A stretch of DNA of 64,000 nt from Streptomyces zingiberis (GTDB lineage Bacteria; Actinomycetota; Actinomycetes; Streptomycetales; Streptomycetaceae). The notes below the pieces were generated by a model. That model ran no database searches. It was given only the letters and a program-made list of their open reading frames with translations, and was not told where the DNA came from. The position numbers were made by a program, and so were the translations under genes. The first letter of the stretch is position 1; every line of letters begins with the position of its first letter. Positions 18,423 through 27,065 of the stretch are shown here, one piece after another. The DNA lies in NCBI RefSeq assembly GCF_012034935.1, contig NZ_JAATEN010000011.1, forward strand, positions 62,001-126,000, in the 5' to 3' direction.

Positions 18423-19685
18423 TTGGCCAGGAGTCAGACCCCCGTCGTCGTGCTGGCAGGATTCCTGGGGGCAGGGAAGACCACCCTTCTCAACCATCTC
18501 CTGGTGCACGGAAGTTCCACCCGGATCGGCGCGATCGTCAACGATTTCGGGTCCATCGAGATCGACGCGATGGCCGTGGCCGGGCAGGTCGACTCGATGG
18601 TCTCGCTCGGCAATGGCTGCCTCTGCTGCGCCGTGGACACCGATGAGCTGGACGGCTTCCTGGAGCGGCTCACCCGGCCGGAGGCCGGCATCGACGTCGT
18701 CGTCATCGAGGCGAGCGGGCTGGCCGAGCCGCAGGAGATCATCCGCATGATCCTGGCCAGCGACAACGAGCGCGTGGTCTACGGCGGGCTGGTCGAGGTC
18801 GTGGACGCGGCCGAGTTCGCCCGCAATCGCGCCACGCATCCGCAGCTCGACCGCCACGTGGGGATCGCCGACCTCGTCGTGCTCAACAAGGCCGACCGGG
18901 TGGGAGAGGCGGAGCTGCGGAGCCACCTGACGGCGCTGGAACGGCTGGCACCCCGCGCCCCCGTCGTCCCCGTCGCCCACGGCAGGCTGGACCCCGGGCT
19001 GCTCCTGGACGAGGGGCCCGCCGCGGCGGCGGCCGGCCGGCAGCTCTCCTTCGAAGACCTCTACCGGGAGGTGGCCCGCGGGGACGGGGGCGGCCACGGC
19101 CACGGTGACGGCTGCGGCGCCGGTGACTGCCCGGACCCGGGGCACCTCCACGCCGGTTACCAGAGCGTGGAGTTCACCTCCGCCACGGCCATGGACCCGC
19201 GCCGGCTGATGGCCTTCCTGGACGACCGGCCCGGCGGGCTCTACCGCATCAAGGGCTGGGTGCACTTCGGCGTGGCCGGCCACCGGGAGAAGCACACCCT
19301 GCACGCCGTCGGCGACTTCCTGCGCTTCTACCCGGGGCCCTGGCGGGGCGCCGAGCCGGACACCCGGCTGGTGCTCATCGGTTCCGGGATCGACACCGCG
19401 GCGGTCCGCGCCGCACTGGAGGACTGCCGGGCGAGCGAGCCGGACACCGCGGACGAGACGGCGATGTGGGGCGTCCTGCGCTACACGCGCCCCGAGGCGC
19501 CCGCCGGGCACCCCCGCCCCGCCGACCTGGACGAACCGGCCGGCGGGGCGGGGGAGGGGGACGGGGGCGGGACTGCCTGGCCGGCCGGTCCCGGGCCCAC
19601 CGTGGCGGCCGGGCTCGGAGCGGCCGGGCCCGGGGAGGCCGGCGGGGTGCCCGCGCCGCCCGGCCGGCCGGCGCAGCCGCGCTGA
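18423..19685 (+). CDS. CobW/COG0523 family metallochaperone GTPase
   Basis: 420-aa G3E GTPase thought to deliver metals such as zinc or cobalt. Walker A GFLGAGKTTLLNHLL (13-27), switch-region metal motif GNGCLCCAV (CxCC at 66-69), EASGLAEP, and G4 NKAD motif are present. Around residues 220-243 a His/Cys-rich loop (HGHGDGCGAGDC then GHLH) gives extra metal ligands. The C-terminal CobW_C domain (IKGWVHFGVAGHREKHTLHAVG) ends near residue 360, followed by ~50 Gly/Pro-rich residues. Start is TTG 18423, chosen because GGAGG lies 7 nt upstream and the protein begins right at the beta strand before the P-loop. Convergent with parC. Confidence 0.92.
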   Translation: MARSQTPVVVLAGFLGAGKTTLLNHLLVHGSSTRIGAIVNDFGSIEIDAMAVAGQVDSMVSLGNGCLCCAVDTDELDGFLERLTRPEAGIDVVVIEASGLAEPQEIIRMILASDNERVVYGGLVEVVDAAEFARNRATHPQLDRHVGIADLVVLNKADRVGEAELRSHLTALERLAPRAPVVPVAHGRLDPGLLLDEGPAAAAAGRQLSFEDLYREVARGDGGGHGHGDGCGAGDCPDPGHLHAGYQSVEFTSATAMDPRRLMAFLDDRPGGLYRIKGWVHFGVAGHREKHTLHAVGDFLRFYPGPWRGAEPDTRLVLIGSGIDTAAVRAALEDCRASEPDTADETAMWGVLRYTRPEAPAGHPRPADLDEPAGGAGEGDGGGTAWPAGPGPTVAAGLGAAGPGEAGGVPAPPGRPAQPR

Positions 19686-19746
19686 CGGGGGACCGGGACC
19701 GCGCCCGTACGCCCCGCGGGCCCGGCCGCGCCCCGGCCCGCCCGCG

Positions 19747-22197
19747 CTACACGGGCCCGGCGATCGCTCCGACCGGCTGGTCCAGGGGCAGCCCCGAGCC
19801 GTCCCGGCGCGGGTCCGGCTCCGGAAGCTCCACCGGCGCGCCCGAGGGGCCGGCCGCCCGCGGCGGGGTGGCTCCGGCCCACGCGAACACCAGCCGCTCC
19901 TCGCCCTTCAGGAAGCGCTGGCAGCGGACACCGCCGGTGGCCCGGCCCTTCCGGGGGAACTGGTCGAACGGCGTCAGCTTGGCGGACTGCTGCGCGGAGC
20001 CGTCCAGGGTGCCGTGTGCCCCGGCGACGGTGAACACCACGGCGTCGGCCGCCGGGTCCACGGCGCCGAAGAAGATCACCTCGACGCCGTCCGGCAGCTT
20101 GACCCCCGCCATGCCGCCGGCCGCCCGGCCCTGTGGCCGGACCTGGGTGGCCGGATAGCGCAGCAACTGCGCCTCGCTGGTGACGAAGACCAGATCCTCC
20201 TCCCCGGTGCGCAGCTCGACCGCGCCGGCGATCGCGTCGCCCTCCCGGAGGGAGATGACCTCCAACTCGCCCTTGTGGGCGGGGTAGTCCGGGACGACGC
20301 GCTTGACCACGCCCTGCCGGGTGCCGATCGCCAGCCCAGGGGAGCTCTCGTCCAGCGTGGTGAGGCAGATCAGTTCCTCCCCCTCCGCCAGGGTGAGGAA
20401 CTCCGCGACGGGGGCACCGCCGGACAGGCTCGGCGGGGCGGCCGACTCCGGCAGCATGGGCAGGTCGATCACCGAGAGCCGCAGCAGCCGCCCGGCCGAG
20501 GTGACGGCGCCGACATGGCCCCGCGCGGTGGCCGGCACGGCGGAGAGGATCACGTCGTGCTTCCCCCGCTTGCCGGGCCCCTCCGGGAAGGGGGCGCCGT
20601 CCGCCGTGCGGGCCAGCAGGCCGGTGGAGGAGAGCAGCACCCGGCACGGGTCGTCGGCCACCTGGAGCGGCACCGCCTGCACGGGGGCGTCCGCGGACTG
20701 CAACAGCACGGTGCGCCGCTCGGTGCCGAACTTCTTCGCCACCGCGGCCAGTTCGCCCGAGACGAGCTTCCGCAGCTCCGCGTCCGACTCCAGGATGCGG
20801 GTGAGCTTCCCGATCTCGTCGGTCAGCCGGTCGCGCTCGGACTCCAGCTCGATCCGGTCGAAGCGGGTCAGCCTGCGGAGCGGGGTGTCCAGGATGTACT
20901 GCGTCTGCACCTCGCTCAGCGAGAAGCGCTCGATCAGCGACTCCTTCGCCGCCGCGGAGTTGTCGCTGGCGCGGATGATCCGGATGACCTCGTCGATGTC
21001 GATCAGGGCCGTCAGCAACCCCTCGACCAGGTGCAGCCGGTCCCGCCGCTTCTTCCGCCGGAACTCGCTGCGCCGCCGGACCACGTCGAAGCGGTGGTCC
21101 AGGTAGACCTGGAGGAGTTCCTTCAGTCCCAGCGTCAGCGGCTGGCCGTCGACCAGCGCGACGTTGTTGATGCCGAAGGATTCCTCCATCGGGGTGAGCT
21201 TGTAGAGCTGGGCCAGGACGGCCTCGGGGTTGAAGCCGTTCTTGATCTCGATGACCAGGCGCAGGCCGTGCCCGCGGTCGGTGAGGTCCTTGACGTCCGC
21301 GATGCCCTGCAGCTTCTTGGCGTTGACCAGGTCCTTGATCTTGGCGATCACCTTCTCCGGGCCGACGGCGAACGGCAGTTCCGTCACCACCAGGCCCTTG
21401 CGGCGCGGGGTGACGTCCTCCACCGCCACCGTGGCGCGGATCTTGAAGGTGCCCCGGCCCGACTCGTAGGCGTCCCGGATGCCGTCCAGGCCCGCGATCC
21501 GGCCGCCCGTGGGCAGGTCCGGGCCGGGGACGAACCGCATCAGCGTCGCCAGGTCGGCGTTCGGGTACCGGATGAGGTGGCGGGCCGCCGCGATCACCTC
21601 GCCGAGGTTGTGCGGCGGCATGTTGGTCGCCATCCCCACCGCGATTCCCGAGGCGCCGTTGACCAGCAGGTTCGGGTAGGCGGCGGGGAGCGTGACGGGT
21701 TCCTGCTCCTGGCCGTCGTAGTTGGGGGCGAAGTCGACCGTGTCCTCGTCGATCGACTCCGTCATCAGGGAGGTCGCGGCGGCCATCCGGCACTCGGTGT
21801 ACCGCATGGCGGCGGGCGGGTCGTCGTTGCCCAGGGAGCCGAAGTTGCCGTGCCCGTCCACCAGCGGCAGGCGCATGGAGAACGGCTGCGCCATCCGCAC
21901 CAGCGCGTCGTAGATGGAGGCGTCGCCGTGCGGGTGGAGCTTGCCCATCACCTCGCCGACGACGCGGGCGCACTTCACGTACGACCGCTCCGGCCGCAGC
22001 CCCATCTCGTTCATCTGGTAGACGATGCGCCGGTGCACCGGCTTGAGGCCGTCGCGGGCGTCGGGCAGCGCGCGCGAGTAGATGACCGAGTAGGCGTACT
22101 CCAGGAAGGAGCCCTGCATCTCGTCGACGACGTCGATGTCGAGGATGCGCTCCTCGAACTCCTCGGGAGGCGGGGTCTTCGTACTGCGGCGGGCCAT
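19747..22197 (-). CDS. parC: DNA topoisomerase IV subunit A (ParC)
   Basis: 816-aa type IIA breakage-reunion subunit. Active-site tyrosine is Tyr133 in AAMRYTE. The quinolone-resistance-determining region reads HPHGDASIYDALVRMAQ, with Ala93 where E. coli GyrA has Ser83, as in mycobacterial GyrA. The C-terminal beta-pinwheel has no clear GyrA box (QRRGGKG), supporting decatenase rather than gyrase function. ATG 22197 has AAGGAG upstream on the minus strand. It faces the CobW gene convergently and is two genes from parE, the same split topoisomerase IV arrangement as in S. coelicolor. Confidence 0.95.
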   Translation of the reverse strand: MARRSTKTPPPEEFEERILDIDVVDEMQGSFLEYAYSVIYSRALPDARDGLKPVHRRIVYQMNEMGLRPERSYVKCARVVGEVMGKLHPHGDASIYDALVRMAQPFSMRLPLVDGHGNFGSLGNDDPPAAMRYTECRMAAATSLMTESIDEDTVDFAPNYDGQEQEPVTLPAAYPNLLVNGASGIAVGMATNMPPHNLGEVIAAARHLIRYPNADLATLMRFVPGPDLPTGGRIAGLDGIRDAYESGRGTFKIRATVAVEDVTPRRKGLVVTELPFAVGPEKVIAKIKDLVNAKKLQGIADVKDLTDRGHGLRLVIEIKNGFNPEAVLAQLYKLTPMEESFGINNVALVDGQPLTLGLKELLQVYLDHRFDVVRRRSEFRRKKRRDRLHLVEGLLTALIDIDEVIRIIRASDNSAAAKESLIERFSLSEVQTQYILDTPLRRLTRFDRIELESERDRLTDEIGKLTRILESDAELRKLVSGELAAVAKKFGTERRTVLLQSADAPVQAVPLQVADDPCRVLLSSTGLLARTADGAPFPEGPGKRGKHDVILSAVPATARGHVGAVTSAGRLLRLSVIDLPMLPESAAPPSLSGGAPVAEFLTLAEGEELICLTTLDESSPGLAIGTRQGVVKRVVPDYPAHKGELEVISLREGDAIAGAVELRTGEEDLVFVTSEAQLLRYPATQVRPQGRAAGGMAGVKLPDGVEVIFFGAVDPAADAVVFTVAGAHGTLDGSAQQSAKLTPFDQFPRKGRATGGVRCQRFLKGEERLVFAWAGATPPRAAGPSGAPVELPEPDPRRDGSGLPLDQPVGAIAGPV

Positions 22198-22491
22198 CGC
22201 GGCTGCTGCTCCTTAGGACTCGGACTGCGCCGGGCGGGTTCGCCCGGTTCGCCGGCGCGGTCGCCGGTCGGTGTCGGGTGTGGTCGCGGACCATTGTGGA
22301 CCCCGGCGCGGACAGCGCCCTCCACGACCCGTCCGAACCGGCGCGCGCCCGGATCGTCCCGGGAACTTCGCCAGGCGTCCGGCCGCTTGCATAAGGTGGC
22401 AGCACCCGGCACGCCCACGCACCGCGACACCACTCCATCATCGCCCCCGGCCGGCCCGTTCCCGCCCCATCCCACCACCCCCGCCCTCCTC

Positions 22492-22597
22492 ACCGGATCC
22501 ACCGGATCCACCCAGCTCCACCGTCTCGATCATCTCCACCCTCTCCGTTCCACGGTCTCCACCACGACATCCACGATTCACGATTCACGATTCACGA
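22492..22597 (+). repeat. Short tandem repeats in the parC-M16 intergenic region
   Basis: The 430-bp divergent gap (22198-22627) is pyrimidine-rich on the plus strand. It contains ACCGGATCC repeated 2.3 times (22492-22512) and ACGATTC repeated 3.6 times (22573-22597), the latter ending about 30 nt before the M16 start. TAAGGT (22392-22397) is a possible -10 for the M16 operon, giving a leader of over 200 nt. No gene is visible in the gap. Confidence 0.7.
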
Positions 22598-22627
22598 CGT
22601 ATGCCAACAGCGATCGAAGGGACGTAC

Positions 22628-24001
22628 ATGGCCATGGGTCACACGGCCACGGACCAGGCCGGGTCCGGCGGTCTCACAGCGACGGAACACCGGCTGGCCA
22701 ACGGGCTGCGCGTGATCCTCTCGGAGGACCACCTGACCCCGGTCGCCGCGGTCTGCCTCTGGTACGACGTCGGCTCCCGCCACGAGGTCGAGGGCCGCAC
22801 CGGCCTCGCGCACCTCTTCGAGCACCTGATGTTCCAGGGCTCCGCGAACGTGCGGGGCAACGGCCACTTCGAGCTGGTGCAGAACGCCGGCGGCTCGCTC
22901 AACGGCACCACCAGCTTCGAACGCACCAACTACTACGAGACGATGCCGGCCCATCAGCTGGAGCTCGCCCTCTGGCTGGAGGCCGACCGCATGGGCTCCC
23001 TCCTCACCGCCCTGGACGAGGAGAGCCTGGAGAACCAGCGGGACGTCGTGAAGAACGAGCGCCGCCAGCGCTACGACAACGTCCCCTACGGCACGGCGTT
23101 CGAGAAGCTCACCGCGATGGCGTACCCGGAGGGCCACCCGTACCACCACACGCCCATCGGCTCGATGGCCGACCTGGACGCCGCCTCCCTGGAGGACGCC
23201 CGGGCCTTCTTCCGGACGTACTACGCGCCGAACAACGCCGTGATCTCGGTCGTCGGCGACATCGATCCCGAGCGGACCCTGGGCTGGATCGAGCGGTACT
23301 TCGGCACCATCCCCGCCCACGAGGGCAAGCGTCCCCCGCGGGACGGCTCCCTTCCCGACGTCATCGGCGGGCAGCTCCGCGAGGAGCTCCACGAGGACGT
23401 GCCCGCGCGCGCCCTGATGGCCGCCTACCGGCTCCCGCAGGACGGCACCCGGGCCGCCGACGCCGCCGACCTGGCGCTGACCGTCCTGGGCGGCGGCGAG
23501 TCCTCCCGCCTCTACAACCGGCTGGTCCGGCGGGACCGCCTCGCCGTCGGCGCGGGCTTCGGCCTGCTGCGGCTGGCCGGGGCCCCGTCCCTCGGCTGGC
23601 TGGACGTCAAGGCGTCCTCCGGCGTGGAGATCCCCGCCGTCGAGAGCGCGGTGGACGAGGAACTCGCCCGCTTCGCCGCGGAGGGCCCGACGCCGGAGGA
23701 GATGGAGCGCGCCCAGGCCCAGCTGGAGCGGGAGTGGCTGGACCAGCTCGCCACCGTCGGCGGCCGGGCCGATCAGCTCTGCCGCTACGCCGTCCTCTTC
23801 GGCGACCCGCAGCTCGCGCTGACCGCGGTGGAGCGGCTGCTGGAGATCGGGCCGGAGGAGGTCCGCGAGGTGGCCGCCGCCCGGCTGCGCCCCGACAACC
23901 GGGCCGTGCTCGTCTACGAGCCGACCGGATCCGGACAGGCCCCGGACGGTGACGCCGCGGGCGCCACCGCGGCAGACGACGACGAGGAGACGGCCCAGTG
24001 A
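22628..24001 (+). CDS. M16 family zinc metallopeptidase (catalytic subunit)
   Basis: 457-aa insulinase-type peptidase. The inverted zinc motif HxxEH is HLFEH (His62, Glu65, His66), with the distal glutamate in VVKNERRQRYDN. This indicates an active peptidase. Both M16 half domains are present; LGGGESSRLYNRLVRRDRLA is the C-terminal-half signature. ATG at 22628 has GAAGGGA close upstream; ATG 22601 is an in-frame alternative. It overlaps the next M16 gene by 4 bp (GTGA). Such pairs form heterodimers, as in the bacterial Sph2681/2682 type. No signal peptide, so cytoplasmic; substrate unknown. Confidence 0.93.
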   Translation: MAMGHTATDQAGSGGLTATEHRLANGLRVILSEDHLTPVAAVCLWYDVGSRHEVEGRTGLAHLFEHLMFQGSANVRGNGHFELVQNAGGSLNGTTSFERTNYYETMPAHQLELALWLEADRMGSLLTALDEESLENQRDVVKNERRQRYDNVPYGTAFEKLTAMAYPEGHPYHHTPIGSMADLDAASLEDARAFFRTYYAPNNAVISVVGDIDPERTLGWIERYFGTIPAHEGKRPPRDGSLPDVIGGQLREELHEDVPARALMAAYRLPQDGTRAADAADLALTVLGGGESSRLYNRLVRRDRLAVGAGFGLLRLAGAPSLGWLDVKASSGVEIPAVESAVDEELARFAAEGPTPEEMERAQAQLEREWLDQLATVGGRADQLCRYAVLFGDPQLALTAVERLLEIGPEEVREVAAARLRPDNRAVLVYEPTGSGQAPDGDAAGATAADDDEETAQ

Positions 24002-25386
24002 CCGACGCCGGCACCACGATGACGTTCCACCCGATGCCGCAGGCCGGGGAGGCCTCCCCCTGGGCCTTCCCCACCCCCGAGCGGGACATCCTGCCCAACG
24101 GGCTGACGGTGCTCCACTGCCACCGCCCGGGCCAGCGCGTGGTGGCCGTCGAGGTCAATCTGGCCGCGCCGCTGGACGCCGAGCCGGAGGGGCTGGACGG
24201 CGTGGCCACGATCATGGCGCGGGCGCTGTCCGAGGGCACCGACCGGCACAGCGCCGAGGAGTTCGCGGCGGAGCTGGAGCGCTGCGGCGCCACCCTGGAC
24301 GCCCACGCGGACCACCCCGGGATGCGGGTCTCGCTGGAGGTCCCCGCCTCCCGCCTGCCCCTGGCCCTCTCCCTGCTGGCCGACGCGCTGCGGGCGCCGG
24401 CCTTCCCGGCGGACGAGGTGGAGCGGCTGGTCGGCAACCGCCTCGACGAGATCCCCCACGAGCTGGCCAACCCGGGCCGCCGGGCCGCCCAGGAGCTCGG
24501 CCGGGAGCTGTTCCCCGCGGCCTCGCGCATGTCCCGGCCCCGGCAGGGCACGGAGGAGACGGTCCGGCGGATCGACGCGGACGCCGTGCGCGCCTTCTAC
24601 CGGGAACACATCCGCCCGGCCGCCGCCACGGCGGTGGTCGTGGGCGACTTCACCGGCCTCTCGCTGGCGGAGCTGCTCGCGGAGACCCTCGGCGCCTGGA
24701 CCGGTCCCGCGGCCGTCGCCCGGCCCGCGCCGCCCGTCACCGCGGACGACACGGGCCGCGTGGTCATCGTGGACCGGCCGGGCGCCGTGCAGACGCAGGT
24801 GCTCATCGGCCGCGTCGGCCCGGACCGGCACGACCGCGTCTGGCCCGCGCAGGTGGTCGGCGTCTACTGCCTCGGCGGCACCCTCACCTCGCGCCTGGAC
24901 CGCGTGCTCCGCGAGGAGAAGGGCTACACCTACGGCGTACGGGCGTTCGGGCAGGTGCTGCGCTCCACCCCGGAGGGCACCGGCGTCTCCCTGCTGGCCA
25001 TCAGCGGCTCGGTGGCCACCGACGTCACCGGCCCGGCCCTGGAGGACACCTGGCAGGTGCTCAGTACCCTCGCGGCCGGCGGGCTGACCGACGAGGAGCG
25101 GGACGCGGCGGTGCAGAACCTCGTCGGCGTGGCCCCGCTCCGGTACGAGACCGCGGCCGCGGTCGCCGCCACGCTGGCGGACCAGGTCGAGCAGTACCTG
25201 CCCGACGACCACCAGGCGCAGCTGTACGCCCGGCTGGCCGAGACCGGCACGGTGGAGGCCACCGCCGCCGCCGTCAGCGCCTTCCCGGTGGACAACCTGG
25301 TGACGGTACTGGTCGGGGACGCCTCGGCGATCGAGGCGCCGGTGCGCGCGCTGGACATCGGTGAGGTGAAGGTGGTCTCCGGCTGA
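23998..25386 (+). CDS. M16 family peptidase homologue, non-catalytic subunit
   Basis: 462-aa M16 homologue that lacks HxxEH: the equivalent region reads LDGVATIMARALSEGTDRHS with no zinc ligands. It keeps the Arg/Tyr pair of the second half domain in DRVLREEKGYTYGVRAF, which binds peptide in M16B heterodimers. This is the usual division of labour: one partner carries zinc, the other the R/Y pair. The GTG at 23998 overlaps the stop of the catalytic partner, ensuring coupled, roughly equal synthesis. No signal peptide. Two small GC hairpins follow the stop. Confidence 0.92.
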   Translation: MTDAGTTMTFHPMPQAGEASPWAFPTPERDILPNGLTVLHCHRPGQRVVAVEVNLAAPLDAEPEGLDGVATIMARALSEGTDRHSAEEFAAELERCGATLDAHADHPGMRVSLEVPASRLPLALSLLADALRAPAFPADEVERLVGNRLDEIPHELANPGRRAAQELGRELFPAASRMSRPRQGTEETVRRIDADAVRAFYREHIRPAAATAVVVGDFTGLSLAELLAETLGAWTGPAAVARPAPPVTADDTGRVVIVDRPGAVQTQVLIGRVGPDRHDRVWPAQVVGVYCLGGTLTSRLDRVLREEKGYTYGVRAFGQVLRSTPEGTGVSLLAISGSVATDVTGPALEDTWQVLSTLAAGGLTDEERDAAVQNLVGVAPLRYETAAAVAATLADQVEQYLPDDHQAQLYARLAETGTVEATAAAVSAFPVDNLVTVLVGDASAIEAPVRALDIGEVKVVSG

Positions 25387-25400
25387 GGCGGGGCGGGGGC

Positions 25401-25431
25401 CGGGCGGTCGCCCGCAGGGGGCGGTGCCCCC
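25401..25431 (+). terminator. Possible double-hairpin terminator after the M16 operon
   Basis: CGGGCG-GT-CGCCCG (25401-25414) and GGGGGC-GGT-GCCCCC (25417-25431) lie just after the stop at 25386. Loops are very short, so the call is tentative. Confidence 0.4.
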
Positions 25432-25671
25432 GCTCGCCCGGTCCCGCCCGCCCGGCCTGCTCACTCGCCCGGGCCGGCGCCCGCAGGAATCCGGCTGTCC
25501 CGGAAGGGGAAGCGGGAAAGCCGACATGGAAAGCCGACATACCGTCACATGGGGCGCCGGTTGTGTGCGTTACGCGTCGGCGGAGTGACGATCCGGTCCC
25601 CTGATCGTGTCCGGTTTGCGGCCGTGTGGGCGTTCCTTCCTGTGGCCTGCGCAACAAAAGGCCCGTTGTGT

Positions 25672-25701
25672 TTGGCGACGGTGACCCCGCCGTCCTAGCG
25701 T
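25672..25701 (+). promoter_or_regulatory. Candidate HrdB-type promoter of the riboswitch-M23 unit
   Basis: TTGGCG (25672-25677) and TAGCGT (25696-25701) with an 18-bp spacer fit the housekeeping consensus. The start would be near 25708, about 45 nt before the riboswitch aptamer. Confidence 0.6.
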
Positions 25702-25744
25702 CGATCCGGCTGTCCGGCCGGCCCGCCGCAGAACGCGGCACCGG

Positions 25745-25947
25745 GCAGTCATCGCCGAGTCCCCGTGGCGCGAGCCCCGGGGAGCCGGGGACCCACCTTC
25801 CCGCCCCTCCCGGGTGCGGGACGGGCCCGTGTCCCGCCGTCCGCGGTGGGGCGGCCCGGTCCCTGGGGTGAATCGGGCGCCTCCCCGCGAGGTGCCCGTA
25901 GGAGACCTTCCTGCTCCGAACCCGTCAGCTAACCCGGTAGGCGAGAA
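25745..25947 (+). promoter_or_regulatory. c-di-AMP riboswitch (ydaO-yuaA class)
   Basis: Conserved blocks of the ydaO-yuaA aptamer are present in order: 5' P1 strand CGCCGAGTCCCC (from 25753), GGAGCCGGGGACCCA (25780-25794), TGGGGTGAATC (25864-25874), and CCGAACCCGTCAGCTAACCC (25916-25935) followed by GGTAGGCG, whose GGCG pairs with the 5' CGCC. It ends about 27 nt before the M23 peptidase start. In Streptomyces this riboswitch class controls cell-wall hydrolase genes, lowering expression when c-di-AMP is high. Confidence 0.96.
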
Positions 25948-25970
25948 GGAAGGAAAGGAGAGCTCCGCCC

Positions 25971-26813
25971 ATGGCGCTCACCCGTGTCTCCGGCAAACCT
26001 GGCGATCCCGGTACGGCCGGTGGCCCCCGAACCTCCGGGAAGCACCGCCGCCCGAGCCGCCCCGGCCGGCACCACGGCCGTATCGCCGGCGCCGCCGCGA
26101 CCCTGGCCACCGGCGGCGTCGCCGCCACCCTCGCCACCCCCGCGTTCGCCGCGGACCGGAGCGCTCCCGCCGCCGAGGACACCGCGCTCCGGCAGACCGT
26201 CGTCCTCGGGGACGCGCTGCGGGAGAGCATCGGCGACCAGGCCGAGGCGCAGGAGTCCGCCGCCGACACGGCCGCCGCCATGGCCGCCGCCGAGGCGCGG
26301 GCCAAGCGGGAGGCCGCGCAGGCCAAGCGGATCGCCGACGCGCGGGCCAAGGAGAAGCGCGCTGCCGAGGCGCGCGCCGCCCGTGAGGCGGAGCGCAAGC
26401 GCCTGAACACCTTCGTGCTCCCCGTCGCGGGCAGCTATGTCTCCACGCAGTACCAGGCAGCCGGCGCGGCCTGGTCCTCCGGCAGCCACACCGGTGTCGA
26501 CTTCCACGCCGCCGAGGGCACCCCGGTGCTGTCCGTGGGCGCCGGGACCGTCGTCGAGGCCGGGTGGGACGGCTCCTACGGCAACAGCGTCGTCATCAAG
26601 ATGAGTGACGGCACCTACACGCAGTACGGCCATCTCTCGGCGATCAACGTCACGGTGGGCCGGCAGGTCGACCCCGGGCAGCAGATCGGCCGGGCCGGCA
26701 ACACGGGCAACTCCTTCGGCGCGCACCTGCACTTCGAGGCCCGCACCTCCACGGAGTACGGCTCCGATCTCGACCCCGTGGCGTACCTCCGTTCGCACGG
26801 CGTCTCTCTCTGA
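25971..26813 (+). CDS. Secreted M23 family (LytM-type) peptidoglycan endopeptidase
   Basis: 280-aa exported cell-wall hydrolase. A long Tat/Sec-like leader (RRPSRPGRHHGR then hydrophobic AGAAATLATGGVAATLATPAFA) suggests cleavage near residue 60. Residues 70-145 form an Ala/Lys/Glu/Arg coiled coil. The catalytic domain (about 148-280) has the zinc ligands His173 and Asp177 (HTGVDFH) and His254 within AHLHFEA (His252 the other active-site histidine). Substrate is peptide cross-bridges of peptidoglycan. AAAGGAG lies 10 nt before the ATG. Expression is governed by the c-di-AMP riboswitch in the leader, tying cell-wall remodelling to osmotic and germination signals. Confidence 0.95.
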   Translation: MALTRVSGKPGDPGTAGGPRTSGKHRRPSRPGRHHGRIAGAAATLATGGVAATLATPAFAADRSAPAAEDTALRQTVVLGDALRESIGDQAEAQESAADTAAAMAAAEARAKREAAQAKRIADARAKEKRAAEARAAREAERKRLNTFVLPVAGSYVSTQYQAAGAAWSSGSHTGVDFHAAEGTPVLSVGAGTVVEAGWDGSYGNSVVIKMSDGTYTQYGHLSAINVTVGRQVDPGQQIGRAGNTGNSFGAHLHFEARTSTEYGSDLDPVAYLRSHGVSL

Positions 26814-26842
26814 CACGCCGGCGGGCGCGGCGCCCGCCCACC

Positions 26843-26877
26843 GCCCCAAGGCCCCGGTACCGCCGGGGCCTTGGGCG
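26843..26877 (+). terminator. Hairpin terminator after the M23 gene
   Basis: Arms CCCAAGGCCCCGG (26845-26857) and CCGGGGCCTTGGG (26863-26875) pair perfectly across a 5-nt loop, extendable by one bulged base to CGCC/GGCG. It begins 30 bp after the stop. Confidence 0.88.
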
Positions 26878-27065
26878 TCCCGCGCCGCCGTCCGCCGGCC
26901 TCCGGAACCCGGCGGCCGGGGCGCCGCGAGGGCACTCACCCGCCCGGACATCTGGCCGGAACGCATACATCCGCAGGCGTCCTCGTCAACAAATTCCGCG
27001 TCCTGGCTTACAGTTCGGGAATGTCGTGTCCTGTGTTCCACGGGAATTCCAGTGGAGGTCCGGAA

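Noticed and set aside
20014..23952. A 1312-codon open frame opposite parC and continuing through the M16 gene
   Set aside because: It is antisense to parC, runs across the intergenic repeats and out of frame through the M16 gene; composition is that of a shadow frame.
26986..27014. GTCAAC-N18-TACAGT as promoter for the GntR gene
   Set aside because: The upstream element is not a good -35 (it reads as the reverse complement of TTGAC), so I kept only the -10 as a weak note in the gene entry.
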